A stretch of 64,000 bases of DNA, taken from NCBI RefSeq assembly GCF_910594005.1, contig NC_057827.1, positions 3,286,001 through 3,350,000 of the forward strand. Reading direction: 5' to 3'. The stretch comes from Cervus elaphus (taxonomy: Eukaryota; Chordata; Mammalia; Artiodactyla; Cervidae). Shown here one piece after another: positions 1 through 12,276 of this stretch. The notes under the pieces are model-generated. The model was not told where the DNA came from, did no database searches, and saw nothing but the letters and a program-made list of their open reading frames with translations. The translations under genes were made by a program, and so were the position numbers. Within the stretch, counting starts at the first letter, position 1; each line of letters opens with the position of its first letter.

Positions 1-366
1 CGAGGAGTCAGGCATCGTCTCCTTTGGAGGCACTGATCTCCGCGTACCTCTGGAGTTTTCAAAGGATGTGAGGCCTCCGGTCGCGATGAGGTGGGGAACT
101 AGGTCTTTCTCTGTGGTCTCCACAGGGGATTCAGACATCCTTTCGTCTTGGGAGATGCAAGACGAGTCTGCATTCAAGTCACTGCAGGGATATCCAGCCT
201 TATTTCGATTCAGGGCATCGCGGTGTCCATTCCACTTGAGGCCGCAAATTCAGGGTCCCTTTCACATACCTAGAGCTGAGAGAAGCCTCCTCTTGAGGTG
301 CTTGTGGTAAGGTGGTATTCCTCTGGATTCGAAGCCAGGGACTAACATCTCATTTCGAGTTGATTT
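1..366 (+). repeat. Monomer 0, 3' part only
   Basis: This is the last 366 bases of a unit cut by the window edge. It ends with ctctggattcgaagcc, a variant seen again only at the ends of monomers 76 and 77. Its tail ctttcacatacc matches monomers 3 and 5. Confidence 0.9.
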
Positions 367-1160
367 TTGGTCCACGGAGCTCTTTCTTGTTGCTACAGTG
401 ACCTCAGGTTCCCTCTAGATTTGAAACAGTGTTCTTGGGGTTTCTCTGGAGTGCCATCAAGGAAATCAAGGCTCCTTTCATGTGTGATGTGCAACACGGA
501 ATTGCTCTGCATGCAGTGCAGGGTATCGGGCCTCATTTTGCGGCGAGGGGGAAGTCTCATGGTTTTCTCGAGTTGCGGTGGGAACCTGGGGTATATTCTC
601 GAGTTACGATGGGGATGGCCCTTCCACCCACGTGTTTGTTCAGCGACGTCAGGACTCCTGACTAGTTACGCGGGACAACTCGGGATTCTCCTCGAGGATT
701 GGCAGGGCAATTGGGATGCCTCTCCAGCTGAGGCGGGAGACCAAGTGTCCATTTCCACGTGCCACAGTAATCCTGGAACTCCTATCAAGTTTCACGAGGA
801 GTCAGGCATCGTCCCCTTTGGAGGCACTTATCTCCGCGTACCTCTGGAGTTTTCAAAGGATGTGAGGCCTCCGGTCGCGATGAGCTGGGGAACTAGGTCT
901 TTCTCTGTTGTCTCCAAAGGGGATTCAAACATCCATTCATCTTGGGAGATGCAAGACGAGCCTGCATTCAAGTCACTGCAGGGATATCTGGCCTTATTTC
1001 GAGTCAGGGAATCGCGGTGTCCATTCCACTTGAGCCCGCAAATTCAGGGTCCCTCTCACATACCTAGAGCTGAGAGAAGCCTCCTCCTGAGGTGCTTGTG
1101 TTAAGGTGGTATTCCTCTGGAGTCGAAGCCAGGGACTAACCTCTCATCTCGAGTTGATTT
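367..1160 (+). repeat. Monomer 1 (N type, 794 bp)
   Basis: It has caggttccctct in place of the usual caggatccctct, so the BamHI site is lost. Two single-base losses (gcagggtatcggg and ggttttctcgag) account for its length. Its middle (cattttgcggcg) is shared with monomer 6. Confidence 0.9.
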
Positions 1161-1956
1161 GTGGTCCACGGAGCTCTTTCGTGTTGCTACAGTGACCTCA
1201 GGATCCCTCTAGCCTTGAAAGAGTGTTCTTGGGGTTTCTCTGGAGTGCCATCAAGGAAATCAACGCTCCTTTCATGTGTGATGTGCCACACGGAATTGCT
1301 CTGCACGCAGTGCAGGGGAATCGGGCCTCATCTCGTGGCGAGGGGGAAGTCTGATGGTTTTAATCGAGTTGCGGCGGGAACCTGGGGTATATTCTAGAGT
1401 TACGACGGGGATGGCCCTTCCACCCACGTGTTTGTTCAGCGACGTCAGGACTCCTGCCTAGTTGCGAGGGACAACTCGGGATTCTCCTCGAGGCTTGGCA
1501 GTGCAATTGGGACGCCTCTCCAGTTGAGGCGGGAGACCAAGGGTCCCTTTCCACGTGCCACAGGAATCCTGGGACTCCTATCAAGTTTCAGGAGGAGTCA
1601 GGCATCGTGTCCTTTGGAGGCACTGATCTCAGCGTACCTCTGGAGTTTTCAAATGATGTAAGGCCTCCGGTCACGATGAGGTGGGGAACTAGGTCTTTCT
1701 CTGTGGTCTCCACAGGGGATTCAGACATCCTTTCGTCTTGAGAGATGCAAGACAGGCCTGCACTTAAGTCACTGCAGGGATATCCGGCCTTATTTCGAGT
1801 CACGGCATCACAGTGTCCATTCCACTTGAGGCCGCAAACTCAGGGTCCCTCTCACATACCTAGAGCTGAGAGAAGCCTCCTCCTGAGGTGCTTGTGTTAA
1901 GGTGGTATTCCTCTGGAGTCGAAGCCAGGGACTAACCTCTCATCTCGAGTTGATTT
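1161..1956 (+). repeat. Monomer 2 (C type, 796 bp)
   Basis: This is a C-type unit with gaaagagtg and the private ggttttaatcgag. It has cgacgtca, not the full TGACGTCA of most later C units. Its right part (ctcagcgtacc, tcaaatgatg) is the form typical of C and Y units. Confidence 0.9.
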
Positions 1957-2752
1957 TTGGTCCACGGAGCTCTTTCGTGTGGCTACAGTGACCTCAGGAT
2001 CCCTCTAGCCTTGAAACAGTGTTCTAGGGGTTTCTCTGGAGTGCCATCAAGGAAATCAAGGCTCCTTTCATGTGTGATGTGCAACACGGAATTGCTCTGC
2101 ACGCAGTGCAGGGGAATCGGGCCTCATCTCGCGGCGAGGGGGAAGTCTCATGGTTTTTCTCGAGTTGCGGCGGGAACCTGGGGTATATTTTCGTGTTACG
2201 ACGGGGATGGCACTTCCACCCACGTGTTTGTTCAGCGACGTCAGGACTCCTGCCTAGTTGCGAGGGACAACTCGGGATTCTCCTCGAGGCTTGGCAGGGA
2301 AATTGGGACGCCTCTCCAGCTGAGGCGGGAGACCAAGTGTCCCTTTCCACGTGCCACAGGAATCCTGGGATTCCTATCAAGTTTCACGAGGAGTCAGGCA
2401 TCGTCTCCTTTGGAGGCACTGATCTCCGCGTACCTCTGGAGTTTTCAAAGGATGTGAGGCCTCCGGTCGCGATGAGGTGGGGAACTAGGTCTTTCTCTGT
2501 GGTCTCCACAGGGGATACAGACATCCTTTCGTCTTGGGAGATGCAAGACGAGTCTGCATTCAAGTCACTGCAGGGATATCCAGCCTTATTTCGATTCAGG
2601 GCATCGCGGTGTCCATTCCACTTGAGGCCGCAAACTCAGGGTCCCTTTCACATACCTAGAGCTGAGAGAAGCCTCCTCTTGAGGTACTTGTGGTAAGGTG
2701 GTATTCCTCTGGAGTCGAAGCCAGGGACTAACCTCTCATTTCGAGTTGATTT
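1957..2752 (+). repeat. Monomer 3 (B type, 796 bp)
   Basis: First B unit, with gttctaggggtttc as a private change. It pairs with monomer 5 (1591 bp away). Confidence 0.9.
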
Positions 2753-3547
2753 TTGGTCCACGGAGCTCTTTCTTGTTGCTACAGTGACCTCAGGTTCCCT
2801 CTAGCCTTGAAACAGTGTTCTTGGGGTTTCTCTGGAGTGCCATCAAGGAAATCAAGGCTCCTTTCATGTGTGATGTGCAACACGGAATTGCTCTGCAGGC
2901 AGTGCAGGGTATCGGGCCTCATCTCGCGGCGAGGGGGAAGTCTCATGGTTTTTCTCGAGGTGCGGCGGCAACCTGGGGTATATTCTCGAGTTACGACGGG
3001 ATTAGCCCTTCCACCCACGTGTTTGTTTAGCGACGTCAGGACTCCTGCCTAGTTGCGAGGGACAACCTGGGATTCTCCTCGAGGCTTGGCAGAGCAATTG
3101 GGACGCCTCTCCAGCTGAAGCGGGAGACCTAGTGTCCCTTTCCACGTGCCACAGGAATCCTGGGACTCCTATCAAGTTTCACGAGGAGTCAGGCATCGTC
3201 TCCTTTGGAGGCACTGATTTCCACGTACCTCTGGAGTTTTCAAAGGATGTGAGGCCTCCGGTCGCGATGAGGTGGGGAACTAGGTCTTTCTCTGTGGTCT
3301 CCACAGGGGATACAGACATCCTTTCGTCTTGGGAGATGTAAGACGAGCCTGCATTCAAGTCACTGCAGGGATATCCGGCCTTATTTCAGGTCAGGGCATC
3401 GCGGTGTCCATTCCACTTGAGGCCGCAAACTCAGGGTCCCTCTCACATACCTAGAGCTGAGAGAAGCCTCCTCTTGAGGTACTTGTGATAAGGTGGTATT
3501 CCTCTGGAGTCGAAGCCAGGGACTAACCTCTCATCTCGAGTTGATTT
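2753..3547 (+). repeat. Monomer 4 (N type, 795 bp)
   Basis: N start joined to a middle with cgaggtgcggcggcaacc, gtttgtttagcg, gacaacctggg and gaagcgggagacctag. That middle is otherwise found only in monomer 8, so this unit looks like a hybrid. Confidence 0.9.
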
Positions 3548-4343
3548 TTGGTCCACGGAGCTCTTTCGTGTGGCTACAGTGACCTCAGGATCCCTCTAGC
3601 CTTGAAACAGTGTTCTTGGGGTTTCTCTGGAGTGCCATCAAGGAAATCAAGGCTCCTTTCATGTGTGATGTGCAACACGGAATTGCTCTGCACGCAGTGC
3701 AGGGGAGTCGGGCCTCATCTCGCGGCGAGGGGGAAGTTTCATGGTTTTTCTCGAGTTGCGGCGGGAACCTGGGGTATATTTTCGTGTTACGACGGGGATG
3801 GCACTTCCACCCACGTGTTTGTTCAGCGACGTCAGGACTCCTGCCTAGTTGCGAGGGACAACTCGGGATTCTCCTCGAGGCTTGGCAGGGAAATTGGGAC
3901 GCCTCTCCAGCTGAGGCGGGAGACCAAGAATCCCTTTCCACGTGCCACAGGAATCCTGGGACTCCTATCAAGTTTCACGAGGAGTCAGGCATCGTCTCCT
4001 TTGGAGGCACTGATCTCCGCGTACCTCTGGAGTTTTCAAAGGATGTGAGGCCTCCGGTCGCGATGAGGTGGGGAACTAGGTCTTTCTCTGTGGTCTCCAC
4101 AGGGTATTCAGACATCCTTTCGTCTTGGGAGATGCAAGACGAGTCTGCATTCAAGTCACTGCAGGGATATCCAGCCTTATTTCGATTCAGGGCATCGCGG
4201 TGTCCATTCCACTTGAGGCCGCAAACTCAGGGTCCCTTTCACATACCTAGAGCTGAGAGAAGCCTCCTCTTGAGGTGCTTGTGGTAAGGTGGTATTCCTC
4301 TGGAGTCGAAGCCAGGGACTAACCTCTCATTTCGAGTTGATTT
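3548..4343 (+). repeat. Monomer 5 (B type, 796 bp)
   Basis: B unit closest to monomer 3. Private changes are gagaccaagaatccc and cagggtattcag. Confidence 0.9.
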
Positions 4344-5136
4344 TTGGTGCACGGATCTCTTTCTTGTTGCTACAGTGACCTCAGGTTCCCTCTAGCCTTG
4401 AAACAGTGTTCTTGGGGTTTCTCTGGAGTGCCATCAAGGAAATCAAGGCTCCTTTCATGTGTGATGTGCAACACGGAATTGCTCTGCAGGCAGTGCAGGG
4501 TATCGGGCCTCATTTTGCGGCGAGGGGGAAGTCTCATGGTTTTCTCGAGTTGCGGTGGGAACCTGGGGTATATTCTCGAGTTACGACGGGGATGGCCCTT
4601 CCACCCACGTGTTTGTTCAGCGACGTCAGGACTCCTGCCTAGTTGCGAGGGACAACTCGGGATTCTCCTCGAGGCTTGGCAGGGCAATTGGGATGCCTCT
4701 CCAGCTGAGAGGGGAGACAAAGGGTCCCTTTCAACGTGCAGCAGGAATCCTGGAACTCCTATCAAGTTTCACGAGGAGTCAGGCATCGTCCCCTTTGGAG
4801 GCACTTATCTCCGCGTACCTCTGGAGTTTTCAAAGGATGTGAGACCTCCGGTCGCGATGAAGTGGGGAACTAGGTCTTTCTCTGTGGTCTCCACAGGGGA
4901 TTCAGACATCCTTTCATCTTGGGAGATGCAAGACGAGCCGGCATTCAAGTCACTGCAGGGATATCCGGCCTTATTTCGAGTCAGGGCATCAAGGTGTCCA
5001 TTCCACTTGAGGCCGCAAACTCAGGGTCCCTTTCACAAAGCTAGAGCTGAGAGAAGCCTCCCTTGAGGTGCTTGCACTAAGGTGGTATTCCTCTGGAGTC
5101 GAAGCCAGGGACTAACCTCTCATCTCGAGTTGATTT
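4344..5136 (+). repeat. Monomer 6 (N type, 793 bp)
   Basis: N unit with several private changes clustered in its right half (ctgagaggggagac, caacgtgcagcagg, cacaaagctagag). Three single-base losses explain its length. It ends gcttgcactaagg. Confidence 0.9.
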
Positions 5137-5915
5137 TTGGTCCACCGAGCTCTTTTGTGTTGCTACAGTGACTTCAGGATCCCTCTAGCCTTGAAACAGT
5201 GTTCTTGGGGTTTCTCTGGAGTGCCATCAAGGAAATCAAGGCTCCTTTCATGTGTGATGTGCAACACGGAATTGCTCTGCACGCAGTGCAGGGGAATCTG
5301 GCCTCATCTCTCGGCGAGGGGGAACTCTCATGGTTTTTCTCGAGTTGCGGCGGGAACCTGGGGTATATTCTCGAGTTCCGATGGGGATGGCCCTTCCACA
5401 CACGTGTTTTTTCAGCGACGTCAGGACTCCTGCCTAGTTGCGAGGGACAACTCGGGATTCTCCTCGAGGCTTGGCAGGGCAATTGGGACGACTCTCTCGC
5501 TGAGGCGGGAGACCAAGTGTCCCTTTCCACGTGCCACAGGAATCCTGGGACTCCTATCAAATTTAAGGAGGAGTCAGGCATCGTCTCCTTTGGAGGCACT
5601 GATCTCCGCGTACCTCTGTAGTTTTCAAAGGATGTGAGGCCTCCGGTCGCGATGAGGTGTGGAACTAGGTCTTTCTCTGTGGTCTCCAAAGGGGATTCAG
5701 ACAACCTTTCGTCTTGGGAGATTCAAGTCACTGCAGGGATATCCGGCTTTATTTCGAGTCAGGCCTTCGCAATGTCCATTCCACTTGAGGCCGCAAACTC
5801 AGGGTCTCTCTCACATACCTAGAGCTCAGAGAAGCCTCCTCTTGAGGTGCTTGTGGTAAGGTGGTATTCCTCTGGAGTCGAAGCCAGGGACTAACCTCTG
5901 ATCTCGAGTTGATTT
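5137..5915 (+). repeat. Monomer 7 (779 bp, internal 17-bp deletion)
   Basis: This is the shortest unit. After gggagat at 5722 it lacks the 17 bases that normally link gggagat to tcaagtcactg. It also has private changes such as ccaccgagctc, gttccgatgggg and cctctgtagttttc. Confidence 0.92.
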
Positions 5916-6711
5916 TTGGTCCAGGGAGCTCTTTCGTGTTGCTACAGTGACCTCAGGATCCCTCTAGCCTTGAAACAGTGTTCTTGGGGTTTCTCTGCAG
6001 TGCCATCAAGGAAATCAAGGCTCCTTTCATGTGTGATGTGCAACACGGAATTGCTCTGCACGCAGTGCAGGGGAATCGGGCCTCATCTCGCGGCGAGGGC
6101 GAAGTCTCATGGTTTTTCTCGAGGTGCGGCGGCAACCTAGGGTATATTCTCGAGTTACGACGGGATTGGCCCTTCCACCCACGTGTTTGTTTAGCGACGT
6201 CAGGACTCCTGCCTAGTTGCGAGGGACAACCAGGGATTCTCCTCGAGGCTTGGCAGAGAAATTGGGACGCCTCTCCAGCTGAAGCGGGAGACCTAGTGTC
6301 CCTTTCCACGTGCCCCAGGAATCCTGGGACTCCTATCAAGTTTCACGAGGAGTCAGGCATCGTCTCCTTTGGAGGCACTGATCTCCGCGTACCTCTGGAG
6401 TTTTCAAAGGATGTGAGGCCTCCGGTCGCGATGAGGTGGGGAACTAGGTCTTTCTCTGTGGTCTCCACAGGGGATTCAGACATCCTTTCGTCTTGGGAGA
6501 TGCAAGACGAGTCTGCATTCAAGTCACTGCAGGGATATCCAGCCTTATTTCGATTCAGGGCATCGCGGTGTCCATTCCACTTGAGGCCGCAAACTCAGGG
6601 TCCCTCTCACATACCTAGAGCTGAGAGAAGCCTCCTCTTGAGGTGCTTGTGGTAAGGTGGTATTCCTCTGGAGTCGAAGCCAAGGACTAACCTCTCATCT
6701 CGAGTTGATTT
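5916..6711 (+). repeat. Monomer 8 (V-like start, 796 bp)
   Basis: It starts with gtccagggagctc and ctgcagtgcc, as V units do, but keeps gtgttcttgg. The middle cgaggtgcggcggcaacc matches monomer 4. It is the last unit of the diverged left block. Confidence 0.9.
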
Positions 6712-7506
6712 TTGGTCCACGGAGCTCTTTCGTGTTGCTACAGTGACCTCAGGATCCCTCTAGCCTTGAAACAGTGTTCTTGGGGTTTCTCTGGAGTGCC
6801 ATCAAGGAAATCAAGCATCCTTTCATGTGTGATGTGCAACACGGAATTGCTCTGCACCCAGTGCAGGGGAATCGGGCCTCATCTCGTGGCGAGGGGGAAG
6901 TCTCATGGTTTTTCACGAGTTGCGGCCGGAACCTGGGGTATATTCTCGAGTTACGACGGGGATGGCCCTTCCACCCACGTGTTTGTTCAGCGACGTCAGG
7001 ACTCCTGCCTAGTTGCGAGGGACAACTCGGGATTCTCTTCGAGGCTTGGCAGGCAATTGGGACCCCTCTCCAGCTGAGGCGGAAGGCCAAGGGTCCCTTT
7101 CCACGTGCCACAGGAATCCTGGGACTCCTATCAAGTTTCAGGAGGAGTCAGGCATCGTCTCCTTTGGAGGCACTGATCTCCGCGTACCTCTGGAGTTTTC
7201 AAAGGATGTGAGGCCTCCGGTCACGATGAGGTGGGGAACTAGGTCTTTCTCTGTGGTCTCCACAGGGGATTCAGACATCCTTTCGTCTTGGGAGATGCAA
7301 GACAAGCCTTCACTCAAGTCACTGCAGGGATATACGGCCTTATTTCGCGTCAGGGCATCGCAGTGTCCATTCCACTTGAGGCCGCAAACTCAGGGACCCT
7401 CTCACATACCTAGAGCTGAGGGAAGCCTCCTCCTGAGGTGCTTGTGGTAAGGTGGTATTCCTCTGGAGTCGAAGCCAGGGACTAACCTCTCATCTCGAGT
7501 TGATTT
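6712..7506 (+). repeat. Monomer 9 (H type, 795 bp)
   Basis: H unit with ttttcacgagttgcgg, gcggccggaacc and the 1-bp-short caggcaattgg. This right half recurs in monomers 35, 44 and 68. Confidence 0.9.
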
Positions 7507-8302
7507 TTGGTCCACGGAGCTCTTTCGTGTTACTACAGTGTCCTCAGGATCCCTCTAGCCTTGAAACAGTGTTCTTGGGGTTTCTCTGGAGTGCCATCGA
7601 GGAAACCAAGGCTTCTTCCATGTTTGATGTGCATCACGGAATTGCTGTGCATTTAGTGCAGGGGAATGGGGCCTCATCTCGCGGCGAGGGGAAATTCTCA
7701 TGGTTTTTCTCGAGTTGCGGCGGGAACCTGGAGTATATTCTCGAGTTACGACGGGGATGGCCCTTCCACCCACGTGTTTGTTCAGCGACGTCAGGACTCC
7801 TGCCTAGTTGCGAGGGACAACTCGGGATTCTCCTCGAAGCTTGGCAGGGTAATTGGGACGCCTCTCCAGCTGAGGCGGGAGACCAAGGGTCCCTTTCCAC
7901 GTGCCACAGGAATGGTGGGACTCGTATCAAGTTTCATGAGCAGTCTGGCATCGTCTCCTTTGGAGGCACTGATCTCCTTGTACCTCTGGAGTTTTCAAAG
8001 GATGTGATGCCTCCGGTCACCATGAGGTGGGGAACTAGGTCTTTCTCTGTGGTCTCCACAGGGGATTCAGACATCCTTTCATCTTGGGAGATGCAAGACG
8101 AGCCTGCATTCAAGTCACTGCAGGGATATCCAGCCTTATTTCGAGTCAGGGCATCGCGGTGTCCATTCCACTTGAGGCCGCAAAATCAGGGTCCCTCTCA
8201 CATACCTAGAGCTGAGAGAAGCCTCCTCTTGAGGTGCTTTCAGTAAGGTGGTATTCCTCTGGAGTCGAAGCCAGGGACTAACCTCTCATCTCGAGTTGAT
8301 TT
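7507..8302 (+). repeat. Monomer 10 (E type, 796 bp)
   Basis: First E unit (gaggaaacc, catcacgg, catttagtgc). The change of cagtgacc to cagtgtcc removes an in-frame TGA and leaves a 264-codon open frame (7452-8246), which I regard as non-coding. Confidence 0.9.
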
Positions 8303-9095
8303 TTGGTCCACGGAGCTCTTTCGTGTTGCTACAGTGACCTCAGGATCCCTCTAGCCTTGAAACAGTGTTCTTGGGGTTTCTCTGGAGTGCCATCAAGGAA
8401 ATCAAGCATTCTTTCATGTGTGATGTGCCACACGGAATTGCTCTGCACCCAGTGCAGGGGAATCGGGCCTCATCTCGTGGCGAGGGGGAAGTCTGATGGT
8501 TTTTCTCGAGTTGCGGCGGGAACCTGGGGTATATTCTCGAGTTACGACGGGGATGTCCCTTCCACCCACGTGTTTGTTCAGCGACGTCAGGACTCCTTCC
8601 TAGTTGCGAGGGACAACTCGGGATTCTCCTCGAGGCTTGGCAGGGTAATTGGGACGCCTCTCCAGCTGAGGCGGGAGACCAAGGGTCAATTTCCACGTGC
8701 CACAGGAATCCTGGGACTCCTATCAAGTTTCACGAGGAGTCAGGCATCGTCTCCTTTGGAGGCACTGATCTCCGCGTACCTCTGGAGTTTTCAAAGGATG
8801 TGAGGCCTCCGGTCGCGATGAGGTGGGGAACTAGGTCTTTCTCTGTGGTCTCCACAGGGGATTCAGACATCCTTTCGTCTTGGGAGATGCAAGACGTGTC
8901 TACATTCAAGTCACTGCAGGGATATCCGGCCTTATTTCGAATCAGGGCATCGCACTGTCCATTCCACTTGAGGCCGCAAAATCAGGGTCCCTCTCACATA
9001 GCTAGAGCTGAGAGAAGCCTCCTGAGGTGGTTCTGGTAAGGTGGTATTGCTCTGGAGTCGAAGCCAGGGACTAACCTCTCATCTCGAGTTGATTT
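8303..9095 (+). repeat. Monomer 11 (H type, 793 bp)
   Basis: H unit with gtgccacacgg, gtctgatgg and gggtcaatttcc. It ends with the 3-bp-short tcctgaggtggttctgg. Relatives are monomers 18, 38, 65 and 69. Confidence 0.9.
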
Positions 9096-9890
9096 TTGGT
9101 CCACGGAGCTCCTTCGTGTGGCTACAGTGACCTCAGGATCCCTCTAGCCTTGAAACAATGTTCTTGGGGTTTCTCTGGAGTGCCATCAAGGAAATCAAGG
9201 CTCCTTTCATGTGTGATGTGCAACACGGAATTGCTCTGCACGCAGTGCAGGGGATTCGGGCCTCATCTCGCGGCGAGGGAAAAGTCTCATGGTTTTTCTC
9301 GAGTTGCGGCGGGAACCTGGGGTATATTCTCGAGTTACGACGGGGATGGCCCTTCCACACACGTGTTTGTTCAGCGACGTCAGGACTCCTTCCTAGTTGC
9401 GAGGGACAACTCGGGATTCTCCTCGAGGCCTGGCAGGGCAATTGGGACGCCTCTCCAGCTGAGGCGGGAGACCAAGTGTCCCTTTCCACGTGCCACAGGA
9501 ATCCTGGGACTCCTATCAAGTTTCAGGAGGAGTCAGGCATCGTCTCTTTTGGAGGCACTGATCTCCGCGTACGTCTGGAGTTTTCAAAGGATGTGAGGCC
9601 TCCGGTCGCGATGAGTTGGGGAACTAGGTCTTTCTCTGTGGTCTCCACAGGGGATTCAGACATCCATTCGTCTTGGGAGATGCAAGACGAGCCTGCATTC
9701 AAGTCACTGCAGGGATATCCGGCCTTATTTCGAGTCAGGGCATCGCGGTGTCTATTCCACTTGAGGCCGCAAACTCAGGGTCCCTCTCACATACCTAGAG
9801 CTGAGAGACCCTCCTCTTGAGGTGCTTGTGGTAAGGTGGTATTCCTCTGGAGTCGAAGCCAGGGACTAACCTCTCATCTCGAGTTGAATA
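9096..9890 (+). repeat. Monomer 12 (P type, 795 bp)
   Basis: P unit with aacaatgttc and gagagaccctcc (1 bp short). Almost identical to monomer 15. Confidence 0.92.
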
Positions 9891-10686
9891 TTGGTCCACG
9901 GAGCTCTTTCGTGTTGCTACAGTGACCTCAGAATCCCTCTAGACTTGAAACAGTGTTTTTTTGGTTTCTCTGGAGTGCCATCAAGGAAATCAAGGCTCCT
10001 TTCATGTGTGATGTGCAACACGGAATTGCTCTGCACGCAGTGCAGGGGAATCGGGCCTCATCTCGCGGCGAGGGGGAAGTCTCATGGTTTTTCTCGAGTT
10101 GCGGCGGGAACCTGGGGTATATTCTCGAGTTACGACAGGGATGGCCCTTCCACACACGTGTTTGTTTAGCGACGTCAGGACTCCTTCCTAGTTGCGAGGG
10201 ACAACTCGGGATTCTCCTCGAGGCTTGGCAGGGTAATTGGGACGCCTCTCCAGCTGAGGCGGGAGACCAAGTGTCCCTTTCCACGTGCCACAGGAATCCT
10301 GGGACTCCTATCAAGTTTCACGAGGAGTCAGGCATCGTCTCCTTTGGAGGCACTGATCTCCGCGTACCTCTGGAGTTTTCAAAGGATGTGAGGCCTCCGG
10401 TCGCGATGAGGTGGGGAACTAGGTCTTTCTCTGTGGTCTCCACAGGGGATTCAGACATCCTTTCGTCTTGGGAGATGCAAGACGAGCCTGCATTCAAGTC
10501 ACTGCAGGGATATCCGTCCTTATTTCGAGTCAGGGAATCGCGATGTCCATTCCACTTGAGGCCACAAACTCAGCGTCCCTTTCACATACCTAGAGCTGAG
10601 AGAAGTCTCCTCTTGAGATGCTTGTGGTAAGGTGGTATTCCTCTGGAGTCGAAGCCAGGGTCTAACCTCTCATCTCGAGTTGATTT
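9891..10686 (+). repeat. Monomer 13 (F type, 796 bp)
   Basis: F unit with a run of seven t and cagaatccctct (BamHI site lost). Almost identical to monomer 16; differs at gtttgtttagcg and by gttgaatattgg just before its start. Confidence 0.92.
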
Positions 10687-11481
10687 TTGGTCCACGGAGC
10701 TCTTTCTTGTTGCTACAGTGACCTCAGGATCCCTCTAACCTGGAAACAGTGTTCTTGGGGTTTCTCTGGAGTGCCATCGAGGAAACCAAGGCTCCTTCCA
10801 TGTTTGATGTGCATCACGGAATTGCTCTGCATTTAGTGCAGGGGAATCGGGCCTCATCTCGCGGCGAGGGGAAATTCTCATGGTTTTTCTCGAGTTGCGG
10901 CGGGAACCTGGAGTATATTCTCGAGTTACGACGGGGATGGCCCTTCCACCCACGTGTTTGTTCAGCGACGTCAGGACTCCTGCCTAGTTGCGAGGGACAA
11001 CTTGGGATTCTCCTCGAGGCTTGGCAGGCAATTGGGACGCCTCTCCAGCTGAGGCGGGAGACCAAGGGTCCCTTTCCGCGTGCCACAGGAATCCTGGGAC
11101 TCCTATCAAGTTTCTCGAGGAGTCAGGCATCGTCTCCTTTGGAGGCACTGATCTCCATGTACCTCTGGAGTTTTCAAAGGATGTGAGGCCTCCGGTCGCG
11201 ATGAGGTGGGGAACTAGGTCTTTCTCTGTGGTCTACACAGGGGATTCAGACATCCTTTCGTCTTGGGAGATGCAAGACGAGTCTGCATTCAAGTCACTGC
11301 AGGGATATCCGGCCTTATTGCGCGTCAGGGCATCGCGGTGTCCATTCGACTTGAGGCCGCAAAATCAGGGTCCCTCTCACATAGCTAGAGCTGAGAGAAG
11401 CCTCCTCTTGAGGTGGTTCTGGTAAGGTGGTATTCCTCTGGAGTCGAAGCCAGGGACTAACCTCTCATCTCGAGTTGATTT
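10687..11481 (+). repeat. Monomer 14 (E type, 795 bp)
   Basis: E start (ctaacctggaaac) matches monomer 17. The right half, with caggcaattgg, ggtctacacagg and cattcgacttg, instead matches monomers 36, 45 and 51. Confidence 0.9.
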
Positions 11482-12276
11482 TTGGTCCACGGAGCTCCTT
11501 CGTGTGGCTACAGTGACCTCAGGATCCCTCTAGCCTTGAAACAATGTTCTTGGGGTTTCTCTGGAGTGCCATCAAGGAAATCAAGGCTCCTTTCATGTGT
11601 GATGAGCAACACGGAATTGCTCTGCACGCAGTGCAGGGGAATCGGGCCTCATCTCGCGGCGAGGGAAAAGTCTCATGGTTTTTCTCGAGTTGCGGCGGGA
11701 ACCTGGGGTATATTCTCGAGTTACGACGGGGATGGCCCTTCCACACACGTGTTTGTTCAGCGACGTCAGGACTCCTTCCTAGTTGCGAGGGCCAACTCGG
11801 GATTCTCCTCGAGGCCTGGCAGGGCAATTGGGACGCCTCTCCAGCTGAGGCGGGAGACCAAGTGTCCCTTTCCACGTGCCACAGGAATCCTGGGACTCCT
11901 ATCAAGTTTCAGGAGGAGTCATGCATCGTCTCTTTTGGAGGCACTGATCTCCGCGTACGTCTGGAGTTTTCAAAGGATGTGAGGCCTCCGGTCGCGATGA
12001 GTTGGGGAACTAGGTCTTTCTCTGTGGTCTCCACAGGGGATTCAGACATCCATTCGTCTTGGGAGATGCAAGACGAGCCTGCATTCAAGTCACTGCAGGG
12101 ATATCCGGCCTTATTTCGAGTCAGGGCATCGCGGTGTCTATTCCACTTGAGGCCGCAAACTCAGGGTCCCTCTCACATACCTAGAGCTGAGAGACCCTCC
12201 TCTTGAGGTGCTTGTGGTAAGGTGGTATTCCTCTGGAGTCGAAGCCAGGGACTAACCTCTCATCTCGAGTTGAATT
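11482..12276 (+). repeat. Monomer 15 (P type, 795 bp)
   Basis: Copy of monomer 12. Changes seen: gatgagcaac, gagggccaactc, gagtcatgcatc. Confidence 0.92.

Larger units (their letters stand above)
1957..5136. repeat. Two-monomer block B-N repeated twice (period 1591 bp)
   Basis: Monomers 3 and 5 share the variants tattttcgtgttacg and gggatggcacttcc. Monomers 4 and 6 share caggttccctct, ctctgcaggcagtgc and the 1-bp-short gcagggtatcggg. The order is B-N-B-N with a 1591-bp step. The two editions have diverged, particularly in the middle of monomers 4 and 6, so this looks like an older duplication than those further right. Confidence 0.75.

Noticed and set aside
367..1104. Many open frames of 160-264 codons on both strands, starting MVHG-, MFLG- or MIGVPGFLW-like, in almost every monomer
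   Set aside because: They repeat with the satellite period, begin at TTG or GTG instead of ATG, exist in several overlapping frames of the same bases, and are broken freely by indels and stops in other units. Nothing resembles a known domain, and copying of a stop-poor repeat explains them.
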